NCBI RefSeq assembly: GCF_001949145.1
Contig: NW_019091600.1
Location: 598,533 to 658,532 of the forward strand
Direction: 5' to 3'
DNA from: Acanthaster planci
Taxonomy: Eukaryota; Echinodermata; Asteroidea; Valvatida; Acanthasteridae
DNA length: 60,000 nt
A model generated the notes under the pieces. That model did no database searches. It saw only the letters and a list, made by a program, of their open reading frames with translations, and was not told the origin of the DNA. Of this stretch, positions 12,794 to 26,338 are shown in pieces. The position numbers and the translations under genes are program-made. Position 1 is the first letter of the stretch. Each line of letters starts with the position of its first letter.

Positions 12794-14584
12794 GGTTTTC
12801 TATATCTCTGGGCACTGAAGCTTTCAGCATAGCGTGAATCCCGGCAGGTTGGATTGAGTGAGCGATACTAGGAGCCCCACCAGGCCATCATTGATGTTGT
12901 GCCCGCATCAGCCAGGACGATAACGCGGCTTCGATTTGCTCAGTTTTACCTTATCATTATCCGTCACGTTTCGAGCCTATGCTGCACTTTTTGGACACAT
13001 TTGGCGGGAAACTTTCGTTCAAATAGCGTGTAACGTCTTCACGCATAAACCTGTTCACCGTGAGGTCTTTCGCGCTAAACACGACAAAACGATTTAGCCT
13101 GAGAAGCGAGTCTTGAAAATGCTCTTCGCCCACCGCATGAGATCACAAATGTTGAAGTCCCATTTCTTAAAAAGGTAAAACAGATTATCGTGACATTATG
13201 ACAAAATATGGCACGTTTTTGCGTGGGAACCAAAACAAGCAAATGAGGTGTTTATGCAAACTGCAAAACAAGCTCCAACAGAAGAAAAACAAACATAATG
13301 CAACCACAAACACGATATCGAACGACTATTATAAATTACACATGAATACAATCAACAACACAATTACTATGTGGTAAACCGACACTGGCATTGCAAGTAT
13401 CATATGATATTATTTCTAGAAGCATTTTCAAATGAATTTTTTAAACCATGAATAAAATTGTATACTGAAGCCGTCAGTAAATAGAACTCAGTCAGTAAAC
13501 AGGATTTGAATGCTTTTTAAAATTATTTTGCTTGATCAATGGGAAACATGGTTGTTATCACAGTAATATCAGAGCCGTTGTGTAAAATTACATCGTGAAA
13601 ACAAATCATCTTTGATTGAATATCAAGTCAATAGTAAAAACCATTTTTAGCAAAATCTGCAAAATAGTTTAATCACAAAAAGAGAGAGGCTGCACGAGAT
13701 TAGAAACGCCTGGGAACTCAGTTGTAATCGCTGGTACGCGACAAAAGCTTGACGGCCGTTTATCAAGGGAACACGGACTGACATAGTACAGCACCATAAC
13801 TAACGAGATGCGATATTTCATTACGACTGATAAGGTACAACGCCGAGATAGGAATAACATATTTTTTTATAAAACTATTTAGATTAACACAAAATTACAC
13901 TGCGCTCGGTGAATTGCCGACTTGGATTGCAACGGCCTGTTTTATTCTGTGACTCTAATTAGGATAAATAGGAGATTTAAAGCTTTAGCGAAGGAGTCAT
14001 TCTTGGGAAAAGGGCGATTTTTTTACGACATTAATTGCCAGCCGAGTAAAACAGAAGCGGGAAATTGTTCAGCTGAATTGAATGTCATGTTATTTTGGTT
14101 CAAAGAACCACTTTTTAACGGAAACAGCGGTGGTACCGGGTAAATTTTATTGCAGAAAAGACTGAGGGCAAGTTTAAACTGGTCAGAGAGTGATTTACGA
14201 TAAACTACACAAGGAATAACATCAGAATATCTTTTTGCATTCCTTCCGTAAACCTTGCCAAACAGCAGCGCGTCAGTTGAAATTATTTAGTTGATTTGGT
14301 TGACGGCATAATAGGCCTAGGCAGGAAATCGTTTCAATTTGGGAATTGTGTACTGTGAGTAGTAACCGTGAATTTGATTTTATTAGTCTTTAAGTTTCTG
14401 TCAAGTATGTTCAGATATTTTGCATCCAGGTGAAATCAAACAACGAAACCGCTAAAACGACAGATGGAGGACCGCATGAGGGGGATGTTTATACTAAGGA
14501 GAAGGGTAAATAAATGCAGGAACGAGGGACACAGATGACACGAATCAAAACACGGAGGAATGAACGCAGACATTTTGAATTTAC

Positions 14585-15167
14585 CTGGCCAGTTTGCTTT
14601 CCACATGTGAGCATGCGATTTGGTAGTTTTCATCCAGGGGAAGGGGAGGTTCTGGTTTCTCTCGTCCGCCTTTGTTTTGCCGGCCGGGGCCGTGGGTGTG
14701 TGGTGGTGAGCACCCGGGTTGCCTCCGAGGTTTTGATTTGATCCCCGGCAGGCAGCAACCGCTGTAGTCCCCGGCATGACGGTGTGGCCGAGCTGGCCAG
14801 CCTGGTGCTGCATGGGCTCCCGGACGCCGTCGCACGGCTGCGCGGCTCCCGTGCCGGCCCCACAGGCCTGCGTGCAGGCCGTGTCTTGGGGCAGTGTCAT
14901 GTTGGCCAGAGTCATCATGTTCATGTTGGTCATCCGCGGGTACTGCAGCAGGCCCTCGTCCACCCGGGACTCCACTACGGCCATAGGGGCTCCGCCGTAG
15001 CCCCCTACCTGCGGCCCGGCCTTGTCGGCGTAGATGCAGGCCGGTGGGGGAGGCGGGCTGTAGCTCCGGTGAGGCCCGGTGCTGGCAGAGATTGGCGGCC
15101 CGACGAACTGATCATTGTGGAAGCCGAACGGCGAGTTGTAAAACGACGGGCTGTTACCCTCCATCAT
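14585..15167 (-). CDS. Xlox: Xlox (Pdx-type) ParaHox homeobox protein, exon 1; homeobox exon outside window
   Basis: This exon encodes residues 1-194 plus one base of codon 195 of an Xlox/Pdx transcription factor. The hexapeptide FPWMK, which binds PBC/TALE partners such as Pbx in this family, is at residues 176-180 (DNA 14628-14642). It is followed by TTKSHAHMWKANWPG, matching the Pdx1 pattern MKSTKAHAWKGQWAG. PPPPPACIY at residues 38-46 resembles the Pdx1 PPACLY segment. The donor reads GGCCAG|GTAAAT, phase 1, at the same place as the Pdx1 intron. I chose the ATG at 15167 (context CACCATGATGG). The frame is open five codons further up but only from a GTG. No homeodomain frame occurs at lower coordinates, so the gene is cut by the window edge. 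The family acts in the nucleus in gut endoderm patterning. Confidence 0.93.
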
Positions 15168-15600
15168 GGTGCCTGATGACACTCCGCTGCCAAGTTGTCC
15201 GTGCTAAGTTGAGCTAAGCCGCGATGAACCCAAAACGCAAGGTAACAAACGACACCAAGTCTCACGCCAAAACACACTTGAGAAGGACAGGCGGCCGCGT
15301 GAAGAGCGGGGTCTCCCGAGCTGAGGACAGTCCGTGGTGAACCACCACAATGAGGCACACCGCCCCTGCTTACGCGCATATACACACACAGGTGATGCGG
15401 CACAAACACGGCTCAAGCTATCTGTCTAGTCTCAACACATCCCGTGGATCAGACCCAGGGCTAGCTGCCACGGGGATGAATGTGCTACACGGGGCTTCTA
15501 GGGCGCCATCTAGTGACAACGTCAACAACAAAAACAACAGCACGCAGCGAGATTGGAAGGCCTAGAACTGCACAACGTGTACCATAGGCACGGACGTGTT
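15168..15600 (-). promoter_or_regulatory. Xlox 5' flank: GC-rich, no TATA box seen
   Basis: This is the sequence immediately upstream of the Xlox start on the minus strand. It is GC- and CpG-rich compared with its surroundings, consistent with a CpG-type promoter. I find no TATA box. A GATGGCGC-type motif (CTCF-like, minus-strand GTCACTAGATGGCGC) lies at 15503-15517, about 340 bp from the start codon. The promoter role is inferred from position and composition. Confidence 0.4.
15503..15517 (-). promoter_or_regulatory. CTCF-like motif near the Xlox promoter
   Basis: The minus strand reads GTCACTAGATGGCGC, which matches the CTCF core pattern CCASYAGRKGGCRS at all but the first position. Binding is inferred from motif similarity only. 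Confidence 0.35.
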
Positions 15601-17851
15601 ACAACGGCTACGTTTGAACATCAAACAGACCACCGAGATAACGGAACCAGTAACAATCGGCCCAGGCGAGGCATGTATCAGTGGGGGACCCGGGCTGCCC
15701 GGGGCCTATTTTGGGCAGACGAGACGGGGAGATCAAGGGTCCATTTCTGTCGAGATGAAAAGAAGTCGTGTCACAAAATGCCACCATTTGTTGTCGATGT
15801 TTGTTCTGTATTATTGCTACTGGAATGAACAAGTACACGATTGTTGGCGCAAAATGCGCCTATCTCCTCTTGCGAAATTGTTACCCATGGCCGTGCAGTT
15901 GAACATAACGCAATATACTTGAGCACTGCGTTCCAATCCTCCATTCAAACAATGTCGATAAATAGAAATACCAGAAAAGATTGCGGCTACAGTACTTGCG
16001 GAAAAAATAATTCGATAGATATATGTGTCGTGCCCGTTTATACATCAACACAGCGAGACATCTTTGGTGCCGTTACCCTTTACATCAACACCAATCATTT
16101 TATGACACTTTACGCCCCTGCTAATCCGTTGGAAGAACTGCAAATAGGCGTACGGCGAGATAATCGGAATAATTACAAAGGATTAAAAAATGATCCTCTC
16201 AGATGTATATTGCCAACGATTGGCTTTTCGTGCGTCACACAGCACGTTGTCTTCTTTTATTATCTCGGGAAACTTCCAACATTCAAAGTGACTTAGTTGA
16301 AGTTCATAGCACAGCGTAAATTTGTCAAGTTTGTGAAATTAAAATCAAGTAAGTATGGGTCTGACAGGGAGCATTATGCGTTAAGTTGTTGTATGTGCCT
16401 TGTGGTCGGCCATTTTCCCGTTTCTGGAAAGGAATGCACTATTAATAATAAAGGCACATCGCATCTTTCTTGCTTCAAGGAAAAAATTCTATCAGTATTA
16501 AAAGATCAATTTGTCATTTTAAGGTCTAAGAAAGACGAAGTATTCAGATAGCCAAAAAGTCCTCATGCCTTCAGTTCAGCTTCTAGCCCTCACAATAAAT
16601 ACTCCAAATTTCCTGAGTCATGTCTTTCCTTGCAGTATCAGTACCATTTTAGCGTGCATCTTTTGTTTTAGTTTGACTTTGAACTGAGCATCAGTTATGA
16701 AACCAACGAAACAAACCTATATTTGAAATACGGAACTGACGAAAGGTCAACATAACGGCTTAACTAGTATTTCAACCACCCAAGGGGAAAAGAGATGCCC
16801 TACAAACTATTTTCATGCCGAATGCCCGAATATCGAATAACAGCAAACAAATGAGCAAAGAATTAGAGTTGTAAATCTTAGCACTGAAAAATTACCAGAA
16901 GTGGTGAATTCAACCCCATTAATCACCGCCGCGAATGTTGTTGCATGGGATGGATTAAAACTCCTATCTTCTTCTCAATTGAAACAAATTTGAACCAGAC
17001 AATTATAAGCTCTGCTCATTTGAAGTGCATGACAAAATTTGTTGGCGTTCCAAAAGAAGGGAAGGGAAATTGATAAAGCCGGAATGTTTCACAATCTGAA
17101 CGTATTCAATATTTGTCCGTCATTATGAAGCCTGCTTCCCAGAAAATGTCAACCCATCCACTTTTTTTCTGCGGCACTGCATTGGAAAACTACTAATTTA
17201 TTTGTTTTGACCAAAAGTCATGAAATTTTCCTTCAAAGAAATTGACTATGAGTTTATAAAGACTGTTTCAAATCGCAAACATGCAGAGAATGCCAGTTGG
17301 GGACCTGACGTTCTCGTGAAAGTGTCACCATGAGCGTTCCGTTGCCTGTTCACAGAGGTAATAATACAAGGGGCTCTGACTATAGAGGCTTCAGACCATA
17401 GAAAACCTTGCGGTTTCTATGGAAATTCCCCCCCCCTTCTCACCGTATGTGGCATCTTATCCCTTTCCCGTGCATTACTGAGAAGACCCTAAACATGTTG
17501 CCACCTCTAGTTGAGAGAATGTTTAGGTCTCCAAGTCAGTGAGAAGTCGCCAAGATATGTTAATGTACACTGGAATTATTTCATAAGCGTTCGCCTGGTT
17601 ACAGCAAAATGCTGCTGTCCCAAGGTGTTAATTTGCCACGCTGAGATTAAAAAAAAAAGGAAATTAGTGCTTTTTCACAATACCACTGAGATAACACGAA
17701 AATAAAAATCAGATATTGAAGTGAAGGTTGAGCCACGTGGTTGTCAGTACATTGTGATTATCTTATCAAGATTATTTATACCAATGCTCGTGCTATTTTG
17801 AGTGCGTATCAATTAAATTAACTTGCGAACTGTCGTTGCGCATTACACGTA

Positions 17852-17886
17852 TACTAGACCACTAGACTACTAGAATACTAGACTAC
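17852..17886. repeat. Short ACTAGAC direct repeats
   Basis: ACTAGA(C/A) recurs four times in about 35 bp (ACTAGACC, ACTAGACT, ACTAGAAT, ACTAGACT). The spacing is irregular and the function unknown. Confidence 0.6.
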
Positions 17887-20800
17887 GATAATGGCGACTA
17901 GAGTGCACTGTCTGGTGCAGAATGCGACTACGTGGATTTTATGTTTCAGCGATTATGGAACAGTTACACCGATCAATATTCTTAAGGACGTCGTTGACAT
18001 TTGGAATGTCGACAAAACTGCCGAATGCACGGGTTGTAAAGATGACTAAGAACATAAAATGTACCGGTATGCAATCAGTGTTCATCATACACATCTTCCA
18101 TTGAACCGACCAAACATCAGATGTTTCGAGATTGACATCGTCGATCGAAAACAACACTGTAGTGTCTTCCACAAATTGCTGACGTTTTGAAACTGTTTTA
18201 CATCTGCGTTTAATGGTGTGAAAAGCAAAGTTCACGAAAAAAAAATGCTGGAATTGCCCGTGTGTGTCCGTGTCTGCTCCTATTTTTACAGTGTGATCAG
18301 GTGTGTGTTTGTGGTGTGTTTGGATGTACCTGTATGTAAATTGTCATTCGCGTATCCATGGTCCCATCACTTTTAGTATGCGTGGGGGTGACACGAGAGG
18401 TAATTCGCCGGAATGCAAGCGCGGGTGAGCACAAGCACCGGCAGAATTGGCGAAGCTCGATGACAAGAGAGAGCAAACCTGCCGACAGGGCTCGCAATAT
18501 TACGAAGGAAAAATATGGACACCCCCCCTAACACTGCATGCAGTGTGCGTGTGATATGCGTGTGTAACCCCAACGGCGAACAGGGAGCCCATATGCATGG
18601 CAACGGTTGAATGCGACAAGGGCACACCGGGGCTGCAGCATCACCGGCAGGGCGGCAAGGGGAGCCACGCACACAGGGACTGCCCACTATCTCGGACAAG
18701 ATGCCTATCAGATAAACGGACCAGTCACAACATTGGTACACACCAAAGACACTTCAGAATGCCACCTCTATATTCTGCGGTGGATGGGGCCCGCTTGTAA
18801 CAAATGCGCCGTTATATCACGACCCCCCAGAAGAAGAAAAAAAAAAGATGGGGAACTGACGCACTTTGGCATGCAGCAGGCCCGATAAATCTTTAAAATT
18901 AAACAGAAACAAAACGCGGGATGCAATGCCAAGAGGTCACGGGTTACTATGGCAGCGTCTGGTTAAGCGGAGTTACTGCCGTTTATCTTGTCCACCATGT
19001 TTGGTGTCATGGAATGGTGGCTCACGAACCCGCGGATCGCGGGTTCAGCGCGGGGCGCGCGCTTTGCCATTCGGGACCCATCCGTCACTGCTGCAGCGAA
19101 GCCCGCGCACGCGGCCATCTTTCACACCAAGGGGAATAAACATCAGTCTCCCTGCCTGCAGTATATTATGAGCTGGGAGACTTGCATGTGTACGCGCATG
19201 AAACTGGCAAGATTGTAAAGAAAGAGGGGGGAAGGGATGAAAAAAGAGAGGAAACCTGTTCAATTATGAAAGTAATCGAATTGATGCTAAGAGGACGAGT
19301 GCTTCAAATTACTGAAGCTCTAGGTATGGCACGCCAGACAGACAATAATGCATGATCGCGAGCAGGAGTAAGCGCGTGACCAAATGCAAAAAAATGGATA
19401 GACACCATTAGGGAGTATACAGTGCCAATGCCAACAGAACTGTAAAGGGGTTCATGCATAGCCGACAATAAATCCATGATTTTTCCAAAATATTCGCTCG
19501 CAATGAAATTGTGCGTTCTCTAGCTGGGGTTTTCTGAAGCTGGAGCACGTGCAGGCGCGATTAATGATCCCTGCGTTGTCAAAGTTGAAGAAGGGACGGA
19601 CACAAGGGTCCCAGGTTTATGGCAAACCCATCCGTGTTACGCAAGATAATGTTGGATAACAGAGGTGTCTGTCACGGTAATTCAGCACGTGACTATTATG
19701 TTCCTACGGCGTTCCATAGTTGCATGAGCTGATCATCGGCCCGGCCGCTCTTATCGCCAAACCGTTGGGTCCTGCCAAACATTGCCTGACCTTTGTGTGT
19801 CCATTAAAGGCGCCGGCCTCTCCAAATTCACGACAACTCAATGAAGAGTCAGTATCGCTCTCGGATCGGATAAATATTTTACCAGCGTCCTTTGAGGCGG
19901 GCCGCCGTCCCCCGTCACGAGCGTCGGCCCGGGTACAAAGGTCCTCCCTGGCTTGGCGAGGCGCCTCCGCTCACTGTGCGAAGCTACTGGATGAGGACGC
20001 CACGGAGGCGGGGTTCTGACGACCGACGGCTAATCAGAAAAGCCCTACCAGCTTGATGGACGGTCCTCACAGGGTCCAAGGATCAAACGCGGCGAGCATG
20101 CGCACTCTTAGAGGCGGGACAGGAACAGCAGATAGTAAACAATATTTTGTTTTCAAGTGTGACGCTCAGATAGCATCAATTGTTTACATCTTTGGCTAAC
20201 CTCCAGTCACGTTTGCTACATTACAAAAAGCCACAATCCCATTCTTACGAAATGAACTTCACTGACCTTCAGTAATGCAACGACAATGGTCATTTTCGCA
20301 AGGGTAATCGTGGCTTATTAATCTTGATCATGTCTATGTAAGATCACAATACAGCATTTTGCAACATTACTTGTCACAAATCGAGTTTGCTGTTTCTGCC
20401 TACATAGTGATTTCCGAGAGTTAACGTCACAGCGATCAGGAGATTATTCGTCTGTCGTCAAACCATTTATAGACATTACGAAAGAAAGACTACTACGCAT
20501 GACGTCACACACAGTATTTGCATACGATCATAACCCCATTATGATATGAACCAAGAATGCGAAAAACTACCACTGGCGATAATTAAAGCAGGTTCATGTC
20601 GGCGAGTTAGCACTGTCACAAAGGCAAATGTCGCCACACTCATTATTCTGTCTAAAATGGTACACGAGAACCCTTGCTATAATGGAGCGATGATCGTTCA
20701 CGTTACTCCGGTGCTGTAACCATACCCCACGGGACATTTCGTTTGCCTCGGCTAATCAAATAATATCCGATGTTAAGTAAACTGCCCACATTACACATTA

Positions 20801-23017
20801 ACTTCTTCGGGATTAAAGAAGGAGAAGAGAGGCGGAAAAGGAGGGAAGCTGTGACCAGAGATGACGGATGGAAAAATCCATGTCAGCCGCTGCCATCCAC
20901 CGAGCTCACTCTCCGATGTTTGGTTTTCATAATTTGACGGGGGCTTGAGCGATGGTTGCCCGTGTGCGGGGCCATATCTCGTCGTTACCGCCGGACCCCG
21001 AGGTGTGAAGACAAGCCTGTCACAAGCCAGCCACCCACCGCTGCCGAGACTTCCCTGAGTCGCTTCCGTGTTTATTTCCTGTGCCTTCGTTTTAGTTTTT
21101 GTTGGTCACCTCAGGAGGGACTCGTTTTTTCTCACTCTTTCCTTCCCAAGTTGAAGTTATTCATCAACGACTGCCGATAGCCGCTAGTGTGGTCTATTCG
21201 ACACTTTCAAGAGACGAGGCTTCCGTGATATGGACCAACGATGTCACTGTGTTAAGATGACCTGTAGGCCTAACCTTTGATTCGGCAAACCCCAATGATT
21301 TTCCATAACCCGTAGTGATATTAGGTCGGCACTCCACTGCCTTTTAATATCTCTTGATCTTTTTGATGGTGAACATTTCTCGACGACAATGTGCTGAATA
21401 CAGAGCTCCGGAGGTGCAATCCTATATGCGGTGACCTTATCATTTTTTACTTCCCGGGTAACATTTCACAGACATGTCGACACTCTTGAGAGATTTATCA
21501 CGGGATGATAAAGCCCCTAATGGTAAAGGAAAACGACATCCTGAGACAAATTATTTATACGGTGTGGTGACATCCTGGAAATAGGCTGTCGACATCCAAA
21601 TACAATTTCTCGACGAAATCCTGAAGGTGACTGATGAAAATCGAAGAATGTCGACTTTGTGACCTCAGGATGTCGTCATGCTGTGATAACAGTTACCTTA
21701 AAATGGTGAAACCTTATACTGAATTAAATCTGGATATGACACTTACTTTCATGTCGTCAAAATTCCTGGATGATTGACATCCTAGCCCGAATGATGTTGT
21801 CGTTTTTAGATAGAAACATATCAGGATCTTTACAAAGTCGAATGGCAGTTCTGGAGCACCGTAGCCACTTTCCGTCAGTACGCGTTAATAAAATTGATAT
21901 CAACCATCGAAAAAGGTACAATCGTGCCAGTATATCTTGGACTGGTCCAGGTGTAGCTAGTTCGAGTATCATAATGTTTCTCAGACTCCACTCTTAAAGA
22001 GCGTTTACTGATGCCTGTATACCAGCCCGTCGGAGCGTTGGCCGGGTACTGATTGGTTGAAAGCTGCCATCAATCTGACGCACCAGTTAGGTGCACCCTA
22101 AATTGCCACAATCTGGAGTTCAACGAGTTGGTGTCTTCCACTCAAGATTAACCCTTTAATTTATGTACACACCACAGACACAGTGCTGATGCAAACGCTT
22201 ACTCCACAGACCACACAGACGTATCGTCAAGGCTGGAGCAGAAGCACCAGTTTCACTTTCTTGGTAGCACCGCGACCTTAACCGTACATTTCTAAGTCGT
22301 TTGTGAACCAGCGAAGTGCAGTTCCCATCAACAGAGCCGCCAGTGCTAGAAAAATTGCGCCCTCTTTTGGTCCAGCTCGGGGCTCATGTGACTGATGATA
22401 CATCCAAATGGTAACTTTAGCAGTGCGGGTATCCCTTCCGTTCACAAATACACCCTCATCGGTGACAAACTAAGAGCTGTGGACGACAATCGAATGCCGT
22501 TAGCGCTGCACGTCCGGTACACACGCGGATACGCTAGAAGGCAGGTAGTTGCTTGGAGGAATAGCCCCCTCTCTCGTGCATGCACAAAGTGCGACGTACA
22601 GAACCTTAAAATCAGCTCAGATTAAACAACGGCCACGAACGAAACACAACCAAAAGCGGGAATATTCTGCATCCCAACGGCCTAAAATTCCGTTTCAGAA
22701 TTGCATGCTTACCACTTACTTAATATGAACTGTCTACTGTAGATTTTTAGAAAAGTCAAGCCCAACAGACGAGGAGGTTTGCCGTCACACTGGCAGGTTG
22801 ACAAGGTCTACAAGCTGGAGATATTTATGTTTACCCAACAAGCTTCTTGAAATTCGAATGATTAAAGGGAGAAGGAACGGACTTCTAGCCGTGCTGCTTC
22901 TGGCGAGGGTTCTTGAAAAAGGAAAGACACCACAGCCATTTCATCACACACCGACGCTTAAGTTTTGAAAACGCAAGCGATGCAATGATTTCATAAATGA
23001 CTCGGTGCAGCTGTAAC

Positions 23018-23262
23018 CAGGGCCGTTTCCAATACTCAACTTCGGCTCCGTCTCAGGCATCAGCTGTTTTTTACCACCTGACTTTGAAGCTGGAAGTGCA
23101 ATAATTCGTCTAATAGTGCCACAAAACATCAAATATGATGCAAGAGAGCCAAAAATTACAGAAATCCAATTTTATTTAAAAGCCTCGGGCCCACGATCGG
23201 GAACTGGTTTCGGGGACGAAGCCTGAGACGGAGACGAAGTTGAGTATTGAAAAACGGCCCTG
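23018..23262. repeat. Inverted repeat with arms of about 42 bp
   Basis: The left arm (23018-23058) and right arm (23221-23262) are reverse complements apart from a small indel in the CCGTTT stretch and one substitution (TTCGGCTCC versus TTCGTCTCC). The spacer is 162 bp. The RNA could form a long hairpin. It could be a relic of an inverted-repeat mobile element or an inverted duplication. Confidence 0.85.
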
Positions 23263-26257
23263 AACTCATTCTTAGAATGCGCCCTCAATCGTTGAGAGAC
23301 CCGCAGATTTAAGATCCACGGAGGTTCACACTGAATAATGACAACGCTCCCAGTATTCAAACTTTATCTTGTCAGGCTTCAATAATCAGGAATCTCAACA
23401 TGTACATTGAGTTTGAGCTCGGTGTAGTATCTTGAACATTAGGGTTATTAGAGTGGAGAAATAAAGTGCATGTAAAAGCTTTTTACACGTCCCTAAAAGA
23501 ACTCCTGGTTTAACTGGCCTCATAGGGACAGTGTAACCAACCAACACAATACCGCCAACATTATTAGGACCGAAGACCATCCTTTCCGTTTTTACCAAAT
23601 GATCTTGTGATGGCTTAGGTATCAGTAGTGAAACACGAGGAGGATATGCTGCTTTGTGGTGCCACAGTGTGCAGAATATTTGGCAAGACTAACTCCGATC
23701 CTCAGGCATGTCAGGAAAGGACTGTCCTTTACATTTCACAGGAAGAGTTTTGATGATTAGGCTGCGTTTAGATATAAACAGAAAGTGAAGGGTGTTTTGA
23801 GACATGCCTGGCCATTAAAAAATGATCGAGATTACAGGGCATAATGCGCATTAACTTTAAAATGGAGAATGCTCCTTTTTATTTTGCCATAACTAAGACG
23901 GACATGGGGCTTGCATGAAAATGCACTGAGAAATGTCATTTTCATTTCTCAGTGTGGGCCAGCATTACAAAGAAAGTAAAAAGCGGTTACAAAGAAGTAA
24001 AATAATATCAAGTAGGCAATTCCTAAATAATTAATACCAAGCCAGCCAAAACAAATCATTTTATTATTAAAAATGTTTACAAAGTATGGGGTCTGTATTG
24101 GGATAGAAACCTTTCTTTAATACAATGCTATTAGGTCTGGTCGTGCTAAATCGCCAGTGTTGTACGTGGCAATAACCTCTATTCAGTTCAGCAGAAAACT
24201 GTGAAAATTTTTGGGCCATTATTCACGTTTTCCTTGGTGATTACATGGGACACAGACATCATATGCAAGAGTTATTCGTACTAATTGATACCGTAACCCC
24301 ATGGCAGTAATTGAATGCGGTGCACCGAAATGATTATATTGAATATTTTCGACAAAATATCAAAAATCGTGGCTGTCTTCCATAGGTTAGCGTTGATTCG
24401 AAAATTTCGGCACGGCAAAATGGACGGTACTCTACTTCCGTTAATAGGTTCAACGACGTCCGCATCACGAATGCTCCATTAAGGGTCCAGATTTTATTAA
24501 TATATGTCTATGCTTGGACCCAATTCAGGCTACGGGGCGAAACTGACTAGCAGACATGCACAAAAAGTGTAGTGATTTTTTTAGTCAACAGAGGGCGTTC
24601 TTGCGGATCAGACGGGTCGAATTTGGGCGGCTTGTTTTTGACACGGGTTTCTTGTTCTCGTGCTAAAGCGGCGGGAACACGACTCAAGACAATGTTCTCG
24701 AAACAGGATCACACACCACTTCCTCGTCAGGGTTTTACAGGAACACACGAAAAACCTCGTGAGATTTTGATTTTTGAACAGCTGCAAAATGTAGAGAGAT
24801 GGCTTCCAAAGCAAAAGACAATGGGAAGTTTTGCAAAATTAGCATTAATTATTTTCCGTAAGACAGAATTGAATGCTCCTGTTTCCCTAGAAAAGAATTC
24901 AGCCCATCCAAACATTAACTCTCGAACAACGTAGCCTACATGGACGCCGGCAATGTTGCATGTTCTTGTCACTAACTACCAGCGATAACAGGTTGTACGC
25001 TCCCAGCGTTCGAGCGGCTGACCCACGAACCACAAATCGAGCTGTTCGTGAACATACGGGAACAAGCCGCCCGAACTCGGCCACGAGGTTTTTGTATGAT
25101 GTAGTGATGTAGATTTGCATGTTAAAAATATGCTTGATGCCTGGAAAGGTAAGGATAAAAGACTTATAAGAAAACATTTTCTGTAGCATAGGTTTTGACC
25201 AGACTGTTAACTCAGCCCCCAAAAAATACCAAGGGAAAACAAAGTTCACAAATATGAGGGCGCCCTCTAAAATTTGCGAGCCTGCATTGGCTCATTTGCC
25301 GGCAGATACGTGTATCCCTTGCCTTACATTGTTAGCCAAATAAAAGATGACTCTAAACTGAAATGCAAGACTTCCACGAACAGCATAACAACAAATGCGA
25401 ATATCACACTAAATAATTATAGCTTTGGGTTCCACGAGTTTGACCTTAGTAAATGAATTAGCCATAGCCTTTGAGTAAGTGATAACATACAGGCCTATGA
25501 TGCGATTCCCATGTTGTTGACACAGCCATCTTTCCGATTCCAATCAAATCCAAGTCAACTTGGACTGACTTTACTTGTTTTATGCATACTTAACATTTGT
25601 TTAATGAGACAATATTGTGATACAAGGTTAAATGAATATGACTACTGTACTTTTGTTTCGTTATGTGTCTACAAATACGACGTACGATATAACAGACAAT
25701 AAAAGATTGGACTTACCTGTCTTGCGTTAATAGCGCCCTCAATGCCGTACATTTTCCTCGTTCTGTCACTGGAGGAGCACCCCATCGTGTCGCACAACGC
25801 CAACCATAGGTTATTGCACTATTTTGCTGTCAGTAATGATGGAGCGCATGGCCCAACCAGCAGGGCTGTTGTCTTGCTTGGTTTCTAACCATCAGCCACG
25901 AATCAATTAGGTAATTGGTTTCACGACACTTCCATGCTCGGCTTGTCCGAGGTGATGTCTACTTTGGGACAAGTTACTGGGCTTTTTATTTTTATTTAAG
26001 CGATTGTGAAACACACGCGCAAGTCTCGCTCACAGTAAATATTTACTCAGTAATATTAAGCATTGTATCGAAGATTTTTTTTACCGAATGGCATTCAATG
26101 AAGCGTTCATAAAGGACGACAAGAACTATAACACAGTTAAGTCACTGGGCGGGGAATCGGGTTAGATGGGGGAAAACAGATACAAAAGACATATTATTGG
26201 AACGTGATTTAAGCGCGATTCGACAGGTTTCTCACGTTGCCGTTTCCCGCTGACAGC

Positions 26258-26338
26258 ATGGCGCTCTCTTCGGCGCCTAAACCGTGCGGCATGTGCAACA
26301 GATTCGTCCGTCAGCCGGAGTCGTTGGTTTCCAGCCCC
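26258..26338 (+). CDS. Weak candidate 5' exon, unidentified
   Basis: An ATG with A at -3 and G at +4 opens 27 codons (starting MALSSAPKPCGMCNRFV), followed by a GTGAGT that could be a donor. The segment is GC-richer than its flanks and carries a CGMC pair of cysteines. Without the splice, the frame runs on to 26473. I recognise no family, and it may be a chance frame. Confidence 0.15.

Larger units (their letters stand above)
1..14584 (-). other. Xlox: Xlox intron 1 (partial, at least 14.6 kb), extending off the left edge
   Basis: Xlox exon 1 ends in a splice donor at 14585/14584, and no in-frame Pdx-type homeodomain (helix-3 [13 protein letters not shown]) is visible at lower coordinates, so this stretch is best read as intron. 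It is AT-rich with a GC-richer island at about 8.6-9.2 kb. It contains a 20-T run at 12774-12793, an 11-bp ATCT-rich unit repeated twice at 9251-9272, and a few anonymous open frames (373-714, 3460-3735, 5210-5590). No transposase or reverse transcriptase frame is seen. An unrelated gene nested here cannot be excluded. Confidence 0.7.

Noticed and set aside
1-14584. Search for the Xlox homeobox and a Cdx homeobox
   Set aside because: I looked on both strands for KIWFQNRR-type helix-3 coding sequence and found only the Gsx copy at about 49.6 kb.
14784-15176. 130-codon plus-strand frame over Xlox exon 1
   Set aside because: Antisense shadow of the Xlox coding exon; no start context or domain of its own.
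15168-15182. Xlox start at 15182
   Set aside because: The first codon there is GTG. The ATG at 15167 has a good context and is the sensible eukaryotic start.
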